NCBI GenBank assembly: GCA_021151695.1
Contig: JAGKWU010000026.1
Location: 1 to 27,348 of the forward strand
Direction of reading: 5' to 3'
Origin: Cellvibrionaceae bacterium
GTDB lineage: Bacteria > Pseudomonadota > Gammaproteobacteria > Pseudomonadales > Cellvibrionaceae
DNA length: 27,348 bases
The position numbers and the translations under genes were made by a program. The notes under the pieces are model-generated. The model searched no databases. It had not been told where the DNA came from and worked only from the letters and a program-made list of their open reading frames with translations. This document shows, one piece after another, positions 14,688 through 23,901 of the stretch. The first letter of the stretch is position 1; each line of letters opens with the position of its first letter.

Positions 14688-15548
14688 ATGAGCCTAAATT
14701 TCGCCCAAAACTTGCCCAAATCCATTTCTGCAAATGTCAAAGCCGCATTATCCGAAGATATGGGCTCGGGGGATATTACCGCCATGCTCATCCCTGCGGA
14801 ACAAACCGCAACTGCAACGGTAATTACTCGCGAAGACTGCGTGTTTTGTGGCAAAGATTGGGTAATCGAAGTGTTTGCACAATTGGACCGCAGCGTACAA
14901 ATAGAATGGTTCGTTGAGGACGGTCAATCGGTAAAAGCAGATAGCAAATTGTTCCAAATCACAGGTAACGCGCGCTGCTTACTTACCGGTGAACGCACCG
15001 CGCTTAATTTTGTGCAAACCCTGTCTGGAACAGCCACCACCAGTAACTACTACGCTAACCTGGTCGCTCACACAACAGTCAAACTGTTAGATACACGTAA
15101 AACCATCCCCGGTTTACGCGACGCCCAAAAATACGCAGTCACCTGCGGCGGCGGCCACAATCACCGCATAGGCCTTTACGATGCCTTCCTCATCAAAGAG
15201 AACCATATAGCTGCCTGCGGCAGTATCGCGCAAGCAGTATCCAATGCGCGCCATCTCGCCCCCGGTAAACCGGTAGAGGTTGAGGTCGAAAACCTGACAG
15301 AACTTGAACAAGCTCTCACAGCAAAAGCCGACGTCATCATGTTGGACAACTTTTCATTGGATGATATGCGCGCCGCAGTGGCGCTTAATAAGGGGCGGGC
15401 TAAACTTGAAGCTTCGGGGAATGTGAATGAGCGAACCCTTCCCTTAATAGCGGAGACAGGCGTTGACTACATATCTATAGGGGCATTGACAAAACATGTA
15501 AAAGCAGTGGACTTATCGATGAGGCTTCTTTTGCAATTACAACCATGA
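14688..15548 (+). CDS. nadC: Nicotinate-nucleotide pyrophosphorylase (carboxylating)
   Basis: This enzyme condenses quinolinate with PRPP to nicotinate mononucleotide, releasing CO2, in de novo NAD synthesis in the cytoplasm. The 286-residue protein is full length. It shows EDMGSGDIT near the N-terminus, GERTALNFVQTLSGTAT, the substrate-binding LLDTRKTIPGLRDAQKYAV followed by CGGGHNHRIGLYDAFLIKENH, and the late barrel motifs VEVEVENLTELEQAL, DVIMLDNFS, LEASGNVN and DYISIGALTK. ATG at 14688 lacks an obvious Shine-Dalgarno sequence. The gene diverges from DUF1631 across 263 bases, and its stop lies 2 bases from the convergent flippase stop with no terminator visible between them. Confidence 0.97.
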   Translation: MSLNFAQNLPKSISANVKAALSEDMGSGDITAMLIPAEQTATATVITREDCVFCGKDWVIEVFAQLDRSVQIEWFVEDGQSVKADSKLFQITGNARCLLTGERTALNFVQTLSGTATTSNYYANLVAHTTVKLLDTRKTIPGLRDAQKYAVTCGGGHNHRIGLYDAFLIKENHIAACGSIAQAVSNARHLAPGKPVEVEVENLTELEQALTAKADVIMLDNFSLDDMRAAVALNKGRAKLEASGNVNERTLPLIAETGVDYISIGALTKHVKAVDLSMRLLLQLQP

Positions 15549-15550
15549 CT

Positions 15551-16936
15551 TTAAGTTAAATATAAACTCAATTTTTTTCTAAAGATTGTTGCATAAGGCA
15601 CGAAAACCGCAAGTATATAGGCGAAAATCGTTGCCAAAACCAGCCCCAGCATACCGTAATAATCAAGCAAATAATATTTTAACGCTATGGCCAAGCTACA
15701 AAAAAGACAAACCGTTATTAGCTGTATCCGAAGCTCTCCCATTCCATTAATGAACATTGCGAAGGCATTTCCAACCGCCATCATCACAACCATAACTCCG
15801 TAACACCAAACCAGAGATTCGGAAACAGCAATCACTCCATGTGTCCATAAAGAAAAAATTTGATGCGAAAACGTGGATATGGCCACTGTCCCTATAGTCG
15901 CAAGGAAAGTAGTAATTAAAAGCGAGCGCAGAAGAGTTTTTCTTATAAAGCCATAATCCATTTTAATTTGGGCGTCGGCGTACGCTACCCATAATGGTGA
16001 ATTAATAATTGATAATGGCACTAAAATAATTTGAAATAAACGCTGAACCAAGGCAAACGTTGCAACACTAGCGACACCTAAGGTCGAAGCTATAATCAGG
16101 GAATCAATGTTCCACATAATAAGAACTCCAATTTGCAACAACAAAAAGATACCGCCACTATGAAATAGCTGAGCAATCATTTTCTTCCATTGCTCAAATT
16201 GAAGGTTAGCAACCCTCAGTATTTTCTGTCGCACCAGCTCAAAAACTAGAAATATCAAAAAGAAAGTCTGGATACCGTATGTAGCCAATACAAGGGAAAC
16301 AAGCTCAACTCGTTCGTTTGCAAGTAAATACACCGCCACAATAGAACACGCCGCCCCCACCCCGGTAACAATGTGGAATTTCCAGGCCATTTGCATGCCC
16401 TGAAACACCTTTCCTATCGCTCCCAACGGAATACTTACTGAAAATACGCACAAAAATACGTAGGCAGCCCACCTAATTTCGTCAATGTTTGTATTACCCT
16501 TTAATTTGATGACGGAATCCAAAGGGAATTGCACTGCCACCAAAGATGTCAAAAGCCAAATTCCAAATCCAACTCCGGTCAATAGCATTAAAGCAAAAGT
16601 TACAAGAGCACCCAACTCACGATGATTTTTGGTCGCGTGCGCTCGCGCAACATAATTTACCAATCCATTACCTATCCCAAGGTCGAGAAATGACAAAACC
16701 GTTGCAGCACTATACAAAGTCATCCATACACCAAAACGCTCTGCCCCCAAATAACGCAGCGTTAAAGGTACAGTGACAAGCAATCCCAACATTGCCATAG
16801 CGTTGCTAAATAGACTCGCCAATGACGCCCACGCAGCCAAACGATATCGCTCCTCTTCTCTTCCATGTGAAGTAGCAGTATCGAATGGTTTACAGGTTAA
16901 ATAGCGAGTATACTTTTTAAGCACTGACATGATCAT
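15551..16936 (-). CDS. Wzx-type polysaccharide flippase (MATE/MOP superfamily)
   Basis: This is predicted to flip lipid-linked oligosaccharide across the inner membrane. The protein is about 461 residues with roughly 12 hydrophobic segments and the N-terminal pattern LLVTVPLTLRYLGAERFGVWMTLYSAATVLSFLDLGIGNGLVNYVAR characteristic of polysaccharide exporters. I place the start at ATG 16936 (AAGGA about 11 bases upstream), which leaves nearly 100 bases for divergent promoters. ATG at 16963 (nine residues longer, weak GGA motif) and 16930 are alternatives. It is encoded opposite to the other cluster genes, convergent with nadC. No Wzy polymerase lies next to it, so the polymerisation step must be encoded elsewhere or be absent. 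Confidence 0.88.
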   Translation of the reverse strand: MIMSVLKKYTRYLTCKPFDTATSHGREEERYRLAAWASLASLFSNAMAMLGLLVTVPLTLRYLGAERFGVWMTLYSAATVLSFLDLGIGNGLVNYVARAHATKNHRELGALVTFALMLLTGVGFGIWLLTSLVAVQFPLDSVIKLKGNTNIDEIRWAAYVFLCVFSVSIPLGAIGKVFQGMQMAWKFHIVTGVGAACSIVAVYLLANERVELVSLVLATYGIQTFFLIFLVFELVRQKILRVANLQFEQWKKMIAQLFHSGGIFLLLQIGVLIMWNIDSLIIASTLGVASVATFALVQRLFQIILVPLSIINSPLWVAYADAQIKMDYGFIRKTLLRSLLITTFLATIGTVAISTFSHQIFSLWTHGVIAVSESLVWCYGVMVVMMAVGNAFAMFINGMGELRIQLITVCLFCSLAIALKYYLLDYYGMLGLVLATIFAYILAVFVPYATIFRKKLSLYLT

Positions 16937-17034
16937 AAGCTGGAATTTCCTTGATTTACGCATACAACAGCATCCAATAAAATACCCTAAATATGCAATA
17001 TCCAGCCCCGCTTTTAACTACTGAGAGCCAACTA

Positions 17035-17979
17035 ATGCAACATGTAAAGGCAACACACAAGCTCGCGAGAATCATATCCTGCCTTTACCGTTGGCCATCC
17101 GATAAGCTCAAGCAAAGACTACATAGTGATCAAACCTATCAATATCCAAATTTTAGCATTGCACTACCCACTGATCATTTGTTGCCCGCATATCAAAAAG
17201 CACACAAAAACTATGATCAGTTTTTGCCGCATCTTGTTAAATACTTAACTCCAGGCACAATAGCTATTGATATAGGTGCAAATTGCGGCGATAGCTTCGC
17301 TGCAATGGTCTCCCAGAACTCACAGCTTCAATACTTATGCATAGAGCCGGATGACACATTTTTCGCGTATCTCGAAAAAAACATCTCCAATATAAAATCA
17401 AAAGTCAATTGCAGTGTAACAACCGCTAAGTCACTGGTTGGTGATACCGTTTCAAATGTCATGTTAACAGGGAGTGGTGGAACGAAAACAGCAACCTTGC
17501 ACACTTCCAATTGTAGTCAACCCCACCAATCCAAAACATTGGATGCCATAGTGCATGACATTTTTGGATCTGAAGTAAAAAAAATAGATTTCATTAAATC
17601 AGATGTAGATGGATATGATTATGATGTAATAAATTCGGCAAAATACATCATCGATAAACACAAGCCTATTCTATTTTTTGAGGCTGATTATACCAATAGT
17701 AATCAAAAATCTGGATATGTAGAAACAATTAGCTGGCTATTTGCAAATGGATATAATGATTACTGGATATTCGATAATTTTGGCGAGCTGCTTCTCCACA
17801 CCAGTTCGCCGTTACAAATATCCAATTTAATTGAATACATTTGGCGACAAAAAAACAGCGGCTCCTCAAGAACTATATTTTATTTCGATATTCTTTCTTG
17901 CTCTCAGCAAGATACAACCCTGCTTTCAAAAATTATCAGTGAATACATAAGCAAACTATCCAATAACACTGGGCACTAG
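17035..17979 (+). CDS. FkbM family SAM-dependent methyltransferase
   Basis: FkbM-type enzymes transfer a methyl group from S-adenosylmethionine to hydroxyls, often on surface sugars. Motif I is TIAIDIGANCGDSF, followed by LQYLCIEPDD (acidic residue for SAM ribose) and the FkbM hallmark KKIDFIKSDVDGYDYDVINSAK, then PILFFEAD. The start is set at ATG 17035, which has GAGAG at about 7 bases and gives 314 residues. An ATG at 16993 (14 residues longer, no ribosome site) would crowd the divergent flippase promoter. The stop codon is 2 bases before the next gene's GTG, so the two are translationally linked. In this locus the likely acceptor is a sugar of the repeat unit or a lipid-linked precursor, by inference. 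Confidence 0.88.
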   Translation: MQHVKATHKLARIISCLYRWPSDKLKQRLHSDQTYQYPNFSIALPTDHLLPAYQKAHKNYDQFLPHLVKYLTPGTIAIDIGANCGDSFAAMVSQNSQLQYLCIEPDDTFFAYLEKNISNIKSKVNCSVTTAKSLVGDTVSNVMLTGSGGTKTATLHTSNCSQPHQSKTLDAIVHDIFGSEVKKIDFIKSDVDGYDYDVINSAKYIIDKHKPILFFEADYTNSNQKSGYVETISWLFANGYNDYWIFDNFGELLLHTSSPLQISNLIEYIWRQKNSGSSRTIFYFDILSCSQQDTTLLSKIISEYISKLSNNTGH

Positions 17980-17981
17980 TC

Positions 17982-18896
17982 GTGACAACAAAATACGATA
18001 TGTACCGCTTAAAAATTCTTGTCACGGGAATTATCAGAAATGGTGAAAACACAATCGCCAAGGAAATACAGGCAATTCAAAATGCTTTATCTAATTTTAG
18101 GGAGGTTCACTGGTTAATTGTTGAATCAGACTCTCAGGATGGAACCATAGAAAAGCTGCTAAGACTGGAAGCTGAAATCGATAGATTCAGATTCGTTACA
18201 CTCGGGAGGCTTGCTGATCGAATTACGCTTCGAACAGAGCGCATTGCCTATTGTCGCAACAGCTACTTACGTGAGCTTGAAGAAAATGAAGCATATCAAG
18301 ATATTGACTACGTATTGATTGCCGATTTCGACGGTGTAAACAATCAACTGAATAGCTCAGCACTAGAATCTTGCTGGAAAAGAAATGATTGGGACGCATG
18401 CACAGCAAATCAAAATGGTCCCTACTACGATATATGGGCATTACGCCATTCGGAATGGAGTCCAAATGACTGCTGGAAAACATATGATTTTCTAAAGCAA
18501 AACAACTATTCAACTGCCAAAGCACTTGAAGTGGCCGTGTTCGGGCGTATGATATCAATCCCTACATATCAAAGCTGGATACCCGTGAGATCCGCTTTTG
18601 GAGGACTGGCTCTATATAAAAAGGCCGCCCTCAAAGGGCTTCGCTATCTTGGAAAAACAGAGAATGGGGAAGAAATTTGTGAACACGTTCATTTGCACGA
18701 GCAGATGTGTAAAAAAAATAGAAAAATATTTATAAACCCCACGTTAATAAACACAGGTTACACCGATCACTCAAAGGCAACGAAACCATTTCCATCTATT
18801 ATCAGACTATTTAAAATTGCGCTTATTGATGGACTAATAAAACGATTTATAGGTGCAAAAAAAATTACTCTGCAACATAAGCCCATCAATAAGTGA
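17982..18896 (+). CDS. Putative glycosyltransferase, CAP59/CMT1-like (GT69-type)
   Basis: The 304-residue protein looks like a GT-A glycosyltransferase. Visible features are an N-terminal VTGIIRNGENTIAKEI, then HWLIVESDSQDGTIEKL, the block LRTERIAYCRNSYLREL, an acidic DYVLIADFDGVN (probable DXD: Asp-Phe-Asp), and YYDIWALRHSEW. The order ESDSQDGT, RIAxxRN, acidic motif, YDxWALR resembles fungal CAP59/CMT1 mannosyltransferases (alpha-1,3-mannosyltransferase family), a rare assignment for a bacterial polysaccharide cluster; I make it from memory of the motif order only. The frame begins with GTG at 17982, with ATG at 18000 as an alternative; neither has a good ribosome site, so coupling to the upstream gene is likely. 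A plain GT2-like fold is the alternative. Confidence 0.65.
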   Translation: MTTKYDMYRLKILVTGIIRNGENTIAKEIQAIQNALSNFREVHWLIVESDSQDGTIEKLLRLEAEIDRFRFVTLGRLADRITLRTERIAYCRNSYLRELEENEAYQDIDYVLIADFDGVNNQLNSSALESCWKRNDWDACTANQNGPYYDIWALRHSEWSPNDCWKTYDFLKQNNYSTAKALEVAVFGRMISIPTYQSWIPVRSAFGGLALYKKAALKGLRYLGKTENGEEICEHVHLHEQMCKKNRKIFINPTLINTGYTDHSKATKPFPSIIRLFKIALIDGLIKRFIGAKKITLQHKPINK

Positions 18897-18903
18897 ACTT
18901 GTC

Positions 18904-20028
18904 ATGGCAAAAAAAATTGCATTAATAACCGGAATTACTGGACAAGATGGTTCTTATCTAGCCGAGCTACTCATCGAAAAAAACTATGAGGTCCATGGCA
19001 TAAAGCGACGAGCATCTTCATTTAATACGCAACGAATAGATCATATATATCAGGATCCTCACACGGAACACCCTCAATTAAAATTGCACTACGGCGATTT
19101 AACTGATTCGTCGAACCTAACAAGAATCATTGCACAGGTTCAGCCGGATGAAATTTATAATTTAGGTGCTCAATCTCATGTAGCGGTTAGTTTTGAAAGC
19201 CCAGAATACACAGCCAATGTTGATGCTTTAGGTGCTCTCAGAATATTAGACGCAATACGATTTTTAGGCCTAGAAAAGAAAACCCGATTTTATCAAGCCT
19301 CTACATCGGAACTTTATGGCTTGGTGCAGGAAACACCTCAACGCGAATCCACGCCCTTTTATCCGCGCAGCCCCTACGCCGTTGCAAAACTATATGCCTA
19401 TTGGATTACCGTAAACTATCGTGAATCATATGGTCTATATGCATGTAACGGCATTTTGTTTAATCACGAGTCCGCCAGGCGTGGCGAAACATTTGTAACA
19501 AGAAAGATAACAAGGGGGCTGGCAAATATTGCGCAAGGAATTGAACAGTGTCTTTATCTGGGCAATATGGATGCTCGTCGTGACTGGGGGCATGCCCGAG
19601 ACTATGTAGAGATGCAATGGCTCATGCTACAGCAGCAACACCCAGAAGACTTTGTAATCGCCACAGGAAATCAATATAGCGTACGAGAGTTCGTTTTGTG
19701 TGCTGCAAAAAAGCTCGGAATTGAAATTAAATTTGTCGGTCAAGGGGTTAATGAACAAGGCATAGTTGCTTCAATTTCGGGAGATAGAGCTCCGGCATTG
19801 AAAGTAGGGGATGTCATTATTGCAATTGATTCAAATTACTTTCGGCCCGCCGAGGTAGAAACCCTAGTTGGTGATGCCAGCAAAGCCAAAAGCAAGTTAG
19901 GATGGACCCCCAAAATCACCTTTGATGAACTCATATCCGAAATGATTGACAGCGACCTCCAAGATGCGCGTCGTTGCGCACTATTAAAAACTCATGGTTA
20001 TTCTAGCCCAAAAGCTCACGAACATTAA
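18904..20028 (+). CDS. gmd: GDP-mannose 4,6-dehydratase
   Basis: This enzyme converts GDP-D-mannose to GDP-4-keto-6-deoxy-D-mannose using bound NADP. The 374-residue protein is the usual length. It has the Rossmann start ALITGITGQDGSYLAELL, the specific HGIKRRASSFNTQRIDH segment, catalytic STSELYG (Thr, Glu) and the YxxxK pair in SPYAVAKLYAYW, then the NHESARRGETFVTRKITR substrate-binding block. The ATG at 18904 gives the family N-terminus (MAKKIALITG). The frame runs further upstream, but that overlaps the preceding gene, whose stop lies 8 bases before. Followed 13 bases later by fcl, it supplies the GDP-L-fucose route. GDP-mannose must come from enzymes encoded elsewhere. Confidence 0.97.
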   Translation: MAKKIALITGITGQDGSYLAELLIEKNYEVHGIKRRASSFNTQRIDHIYQDPHTEHPQLKLHYGDLTDSSNLTRIIAQVQPDEIYNLGAQSHVAVSFESPEYTANVDALGALRILDAIRFLGLEKKTRFYQASTSELYGLVQETPQRESTPFYPRSPYAVAKLYAYWITVNYRESYGLYACNGILFNHESARRGETFVTRKITRGLANIAQGIEQCLYLGNMDARRDWGHARDYVEMQWLMLQQQHPEDFVIATGNQYSVREFVLCAAKKLGIEIKFVGQGVNEQGIVASISGDRAPALKVGDVIIAIDSNYFRPAEVETLVGDASKAKSKLGWTPKITFDELISEMIDSDLQDARRCALLKTHGYSSPKAHEH

Positions 20029-20041
20029 TATTGGCAAATCT

Positions 20042-20995
20042 ATGAAGCAGACAGTCATTTATATCGCTGGGCACAGGGGAATGGTAGGCTCTGCCATAGC
20101 CCGAGAATTACAGAAAGAGACCGATATCCAACTATTGACGCCTTCTCGACAACAACTAGATTTATGCGATCAACAGCAAGTGAATGATTTTTTTAAATCA
20201 AACAAAATTGACCAAGTATATTTAGCAGCAGCCAAGGTGGGGGGCATACTGGCAAATAAAAATTATCCCGCTGACTTCATTGTGCAGAATTTACAAATTC
20301 AGACCAATGTTATTAATGCAGCAAACAGATACAATGTTAATAAATTGCTATTTCTTGGTTCATCCTGCATATATCCACGCCTTTCAAACCAACCAATTAA
20401 AGAAGAATACTTACTCACAGGCACACTTGAGCCAACAAATGAGCCCTATGCCATTGCCAAGATAGCCGGCATTAAATTATGCGAAGCGATAAACAGACAG
20501 CACGATCGCGAATACCGCAGCATTATGCCTACAAACCTATATGGTCCTGGCGATAATTATCACCCTGAAAACAGCCATGTTATACCCGCGCTATTGCGCC
20601 GTTTTCACGAGGCCAAATTACAGTCTCGGTCATCAGTGACCGTCTGGGGTTCTGGTACACCACTGCGAGAATTTTTACATGTCGATGATCTAGCCAAAGC
20701 AGCAATTCACATAATGAATTTATCGCAATCTAAATGGCTATCTATTACATCATCTATGTGCTCACACCTAAATGTTGGAGCTGGCTACGATTTAAGTATT
20801 GCAGAATTATCCAGAATAATAGCAAAAGTAGTTAACTACCAAGGGGAAATTATTTTCGATTCAAGCATGCCTGACGGCACACCGAGAAAATTATTAAATA
20901 CAGAAAAGTTAAAATCTACAGGATGGACACCAACAATTGACCTAATTTTAGGATTAGAAACGGCTTACAAAGACTTCACCTCTACCCATACATAG
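20042..20995 (+). CDS. fcl: GDP-L-fucose synthase (epimerase/reductase)
   Basis: This bifunctional NADPH-dependent enzyme epimerises and reduces GDP-4-keto-6-deoxymannose to GDP-L-fucose. The 317-residue protein shows YIAGHRGMVGSAIARELQ (nucleotide binding), VYLAAAKVGGILANKNYPADFI, the catalytic FLGSSCIYPR (Ser, Cys) and NEPYAIAKIAGIKLCE (Tyr, Lys), NLYGPGDNYHPENSHVIPALLRRFHEAK with the catalytic His, and WGSGTPLREFLHVDDLA. The frame extends upstream over the gmd end, but ATG at 20042 gives the correct N-terminus. Symbol also used: wcaG. With gmd it implies L-fucose (or a product of the shared keto intermediate) in the polysaccharide built by this locus. Confidence 0.96.
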   Translation: MKQTVIYIAGHRGMVGSAIARELQKETDIQLLTPSRQQLDLCDQQQVNDFFKSNKIDQVYLAAAKVGGILANKNYPADFIVQNLQIQTNVINAANRYNVNKLLFLGSSCIYPRLSNQPIKEEYLLTGTLEPTNEPYAIAKIAGIKLCEAINRQHDREYRSIMPTNLYGPGDNYHPENSHVIPALLRRFHEAKLQSRSSVTVWGSGTPLREFLHVDDLAKAAIHIMNLSQSKWLSITSSMCSHLNVGAGYDLSIAELSRIIAKVVNYQGEIIFDSSMPDGTPRKLLNTEKLKSTGWTPTIDLILGLETAYKDFTSTHT

Positions 20996-21005
20996 AGAAG
21001 AGATA

Positions 21006-21785
21006 ATGTCAGATTTTTTTTTCACCATCATCACCTCCAACCTTAACTCAGGCGGCGATCTTGAAACCACTGCTAAGTCTATATATAAGCAGACATTCCA
21101 GAATGTACAATGGCTAATTAGCGATGGACTTTCAAGCGACAATTCAATTCAAAGAATTAAAGACATCCCCCTTCGGAACACGTTGATTCGATCAGAAAAG
21201 GACACTGGAATCTACAATGCGTGGAACAAAGCATTGAGGCATATCGATGGTGAGTGGGTAATATTTCTTGGAGCTGGCGACACTCTTTATAGCGACACAA
21301 CGCTAGAAAATGTACATTATTGGATCAAAAACAACACAAGCTCGAAAGATTCGATTTGCTATGGGGGCGTGTTAAGAGTGAGCACCCCCGATTCGCACAT
21401 AGGAATACCAGATGAAAAAAAATGGAAAGGAGTAGGGGGGCCTTGGGAGCTGGGAAGACCATCAATTCCTTGCCATCAAGGAGTTTTTCACCGTCACAAT
21501 TTATTTTCTAAGCATCCTTTTTATGACGAAAGCTTTCGTATTGCGGCCGACAGTGAAATTGTACTAAGGGAGCTTATGGCTGGCCATGGCAAAGATATGA
21601 ATATTCGTGTGACAAAAATGCTAACTGGTGGAATCAGTGACAACAAAAAATATCGCACAAAACTTGTTTTTGAAATTATAAAAATAAACTGGAAAATTGG
21701 TATTTTTTTCAAGCGCCCCACACTACAAATAGCTCTCTTATGTGTTAGCTGGTTAAAATACTCACTTTTAGGCATGAAGAATTAA
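21006..21785 (+). CDS. Family 2 glycosyltransferase (WcaE/colanic-acid type)
   Basis: The 259-residue protein begins FFFTIITSNLNSGGDLETTAKSIYKQTFQNVQWLISDGLSSDNS, the nucleotide-binding start of GT2 enzymes, and continues with SEKDTGIYNAWNKAL and GEWVIFLGAGDTLY. The usual aspartate pair at the metal-binding site is here GAGD, a variation tolerated in some WcaE-like members. A later block, PSIPCHQGVFHR, matches WcaE-like transferases that add a sugar to lipid-linked intermediates. ATG at 21006 has AGAAGAG at good spacing. Its stop overlaps the next gene's start by one base (TAATG). Donor and acceptor cannot be read from sequence, although fucose is a reasonable guess given the adjacent fcl. 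Confidence 0.85.
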   Translation: MSDFFFTIITSNLNSGGDLETTAKSIYKQTFQNVQWLISDGLSSDNSIQRIKDIPLRNTLIRSEKDTGIYNAWNKALRHIDGEWVIFLGAGDTLYSDTTLENVHYWIKNNTSSKDSICYGGVLRVSTPDSHIGIPDEKKWKGVGGPWELGRPSIPCHQGVFHRHNLFSKHPFYDESFRIAADSEIVLRELMAGHGKDMNIRVTKMLTGGISDNKKYRTKLVFEIIKINWKIGIFFKRPTLQIALLCVSWLKYSLLGMKN

Positions 21786-22765
21786 TGCCCACATCAAAAC
21801 CCTCCAACCTGATACTGTCAGTGGTAATACCGACCACCGGAGAGCGAATCGATTGGCTGCAAAGAGCGGTAGAATCAGCGCTATTCGGCTGGCAACCAAA
21901 TAGCATCGAAATTCTTATAGTACTAAATAAAAACTTAGAAAAATTAGACACACTAAATTATATCTTTGCAAACAATTCTGACATAAAAATCCTAATCTCA
22001 TCTCCCTCTGGAGCCAGTAGGGCTCGAAACCTTGGACTTCAGAAAGCTAAAGGTGACCTGGTTAGATTTCTTGATGATGACGATTATCTTTATCCCAAAA
22101 TTGCAATTAAACAATGCAAAGAGTTATTGATTTCCAATGCTGATATAAGCTCTTACGCCATCGACCTGATCAATGAAGATGGACAGCAAACCAAAACTCG
22201 CTACCCTATTGAGGAAAATGACTGCATAATTGCACTAACTCAACCAGCTCGCTTGCAAATCCCTTTGTCATTTGCGTACAAAACATCTGTAGCACAGAAA
22301 TGCACCTGGCAAGAGAACCTAAACTTAGCCGAAGACACAGTCTGGCTTTTAAATTTGTTATCGACCCAAAATATTTCCTGGATACGCTCAAACTCTGTAG
22401 TAGGTGTTTGGTTTCAACATAATAGATCCAGGCTCTCTCGCCCCCGCCCAACACATATGGCATCAATAGCAGTGGCCGATGCATTGATTAAGCTTAGCAA
22501 CTCTCTCAGTAATAGTCATCCTGAAAGAAATCAAGCTATCGCAGCAGGATTATGGAATTGCTTTATTGGAGGATTTAAATTTAACCCAACCAAATGGTCC
22601 CAAGTTGGCAAGCAAATTATTCTATTAGACAAAGCAAGCACACCTAGCTCACGCATTTACAAAGCGTGCTACCAAATGGGTCTCTCACCAATTGCGAGTA
22701 GCTGGTTGTTTTTGCCCGGATTTTGGCTACTTTTGCTAATAAGATTTCTATTTGATAAAAAGTAG
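21785..22765 (+). CDS. Family 2 glycosyltransferase
   Basis: The 326-residue protein has the GT2 GT-A core: LSVVIPTTGERIDWLQRAVESAL, IEILIVLNKN, then SPSGASRARNLGLQKAKGDLVRFLDDDDYLYP with an intact run of four Asp for metal and nucleotide-sugar binding. The NLAEDTVWLLNLL segment is the usual catalytic region (ED motif). The C-terminal about 25 residues are hydrophobic (SWLFLPGFWLLLLIRFLF) and may anchor the enzyme to the membrane. It starts inside the previous stop codon (TAATG), which indicates translational coupling. Substrate is unknown. It belongs to the repeat-unit assembly set by context. Confidence 0.87.
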   Translation: MPTSKPSNLILSVVIPTTGERIDWLQRAVESALFGWQPNSIEILIVLNKNLEKLDTLNYIFANNSDIKILISSPSGASRARNLGLQKAKGDLVRFLDDDDYLYPKIAIKQCKELLISNADISSYAIDLINEDGQQTKTRYPIEENDCIIALTQPARLQIPLSFAYKTSVAQKCTWQENLNLAEDTVWLLNLLSTQNISWIRSNSVVGVWFQHNRSRLSRPRPTHMASIAVADALIKLSNSLSNSHPERNQAIAAGLWNCFIGGFKFNPTKWSQVGKQIILLDKASTPSSRIYKACYQMGLSPIASSWLFLPGFWLLLLIRFLFDKK

Positions 22766-22800
22766 CTCCATAACTCACTCCAGTTATATTTAGAGACCAT

Positions 22801-23718
22801 ATGAAAATTGCAGCGATAGTTGTCACCTATAACCGCAGAAACCTTCTTGAAAAGTGTTTAGAAGCTCTAAGAAACCAAACAGTTAAATTGCACTCTATAG
22901 TTATTATCGATAACGCATCGACCGATGATACCGAGGACTGGGTTACAAACAACCTCTTAGATACACCAACGCCCTTTATTTACTTAAACCTACACGAAAA
23001 TATTGGTGGCGCCGGCGGGTTTAATGCGGGATTGAGTTACGCCCAGCAAAATAACTTTGAGTGGTCGTGGATTATGGATGACGATGCGCTCCCTCAGCAG
23101 GATGCCCTCGAACAACTACTCAAACTACCTCTAACACCTAACAACATATATGGATCATTAGCAATCAATGGAGACAACACATCTTGGCCAACGACAATCA
23201 CCACTGAGTCAGGCCAAAAAACTTATAACAGAGCCAACGAAATACCATATATGGTTGAGGCCAACTTCATTCCTTTTTTAGGTTTTTTTATTCACTCAAA
23301 CTTAGTTAAGAAAATAGGGCTGCCCGACAGTGGCTTTTTCATTGCGGGCGATGATCTTGAATACTGCCTTAGAGCAAAGTCGAAAGGCAGCCTAATATTT
23401 ATAGCTGGAAAAAGCAAAATCCATCACCCAAAAGCAAATATTATAAAATTTAAAATTTTTACTAAGTCGCTCGACTGTTTATGCATCCCTCCTTGGAAGA
23501 TCTACTATAATACTCGCAATAAAATATTTATTGCCAAAAAATATTATGGCATTAAGATTTTCAGCGAGACCGTACCAGGAATTTTTCTACGAATGCTAAT
23601 CGGGATCGCATATACCCCAAACAAATTTCTTCAAGTTTACGCAACCCTTGCCGGATTAATTGATGGTGCGCTAAACAGAACTGGAAATCGACACTCCCGC
23701 TGGAAAATACCGCAATAA
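22801..23718 (+). CDS. Family 2 glycosyltransferase (rhamnosyl/galactofuranosyl-type)
   Basis: The 305-residue protein shows IAAIVVTYNRRNLLEKCLEALRNQT, SIVIIDNASTDDTEDWV, NIGGAGGFNAGLSYA and WSWIMDDDALPQQDAL with the DDD metal site. NIGGAGGFNAG and GFFIAGDDLEYCLRAKSKG are typical of the GlfT2/rhamnosyltransferase branch of GT2. That branch uses UDP-galactofuranose or dTDP-rhamnose, but neither donor pathway is encoded in this window. ATG at 22801 is preceded by AGAGAC. It starts 35 bases after the previous gene on the same strand, and 183 AT-rich bases follow it before the next gene. Confidence 0.87.
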   Translation: MKIAAIVVTYNRRNLLEKCLEALRNQTVKLHSIVIIDNASTDDTEDWVTNNLLDTPTPFIYLNLHENIGGAGGFNAGLSYAQQNNFEWSWIMDDDALPQQDALEQLLKLPLTPNNIYGSLAINGDNTSWPTTITTESGQKTYNRANEIPYMVEANFIPFLGFFIHSNLVKKIGLPDSGFFIAGDDLEYCLRAKSKGSLIFIAGKSKIHHPKANIIKFKIFTKSLDCLCIPPWKIYYNTRNKIFIAKKYYGIKIFSETVPGIFLRMLIGIAYTPNKFLQVYATLAGLIDGALNRTGNRHSRWKIPQ

Positions 23719-23901
23719 CTTTCATGGAGTGACGAGAAATCTGAATCTACCTCATACACTCCTTTTCCTTAATGAAAGATTGCACAAGCTATTGAGACAA
23801 CGAGCATATTGAAAAGCCTACATTCACTTTTCATAGCAATATTATTTCAAATACTAAATACAATACATTCCATATAAAATCGATCAGCGTAGAAAAATAA
23901 T

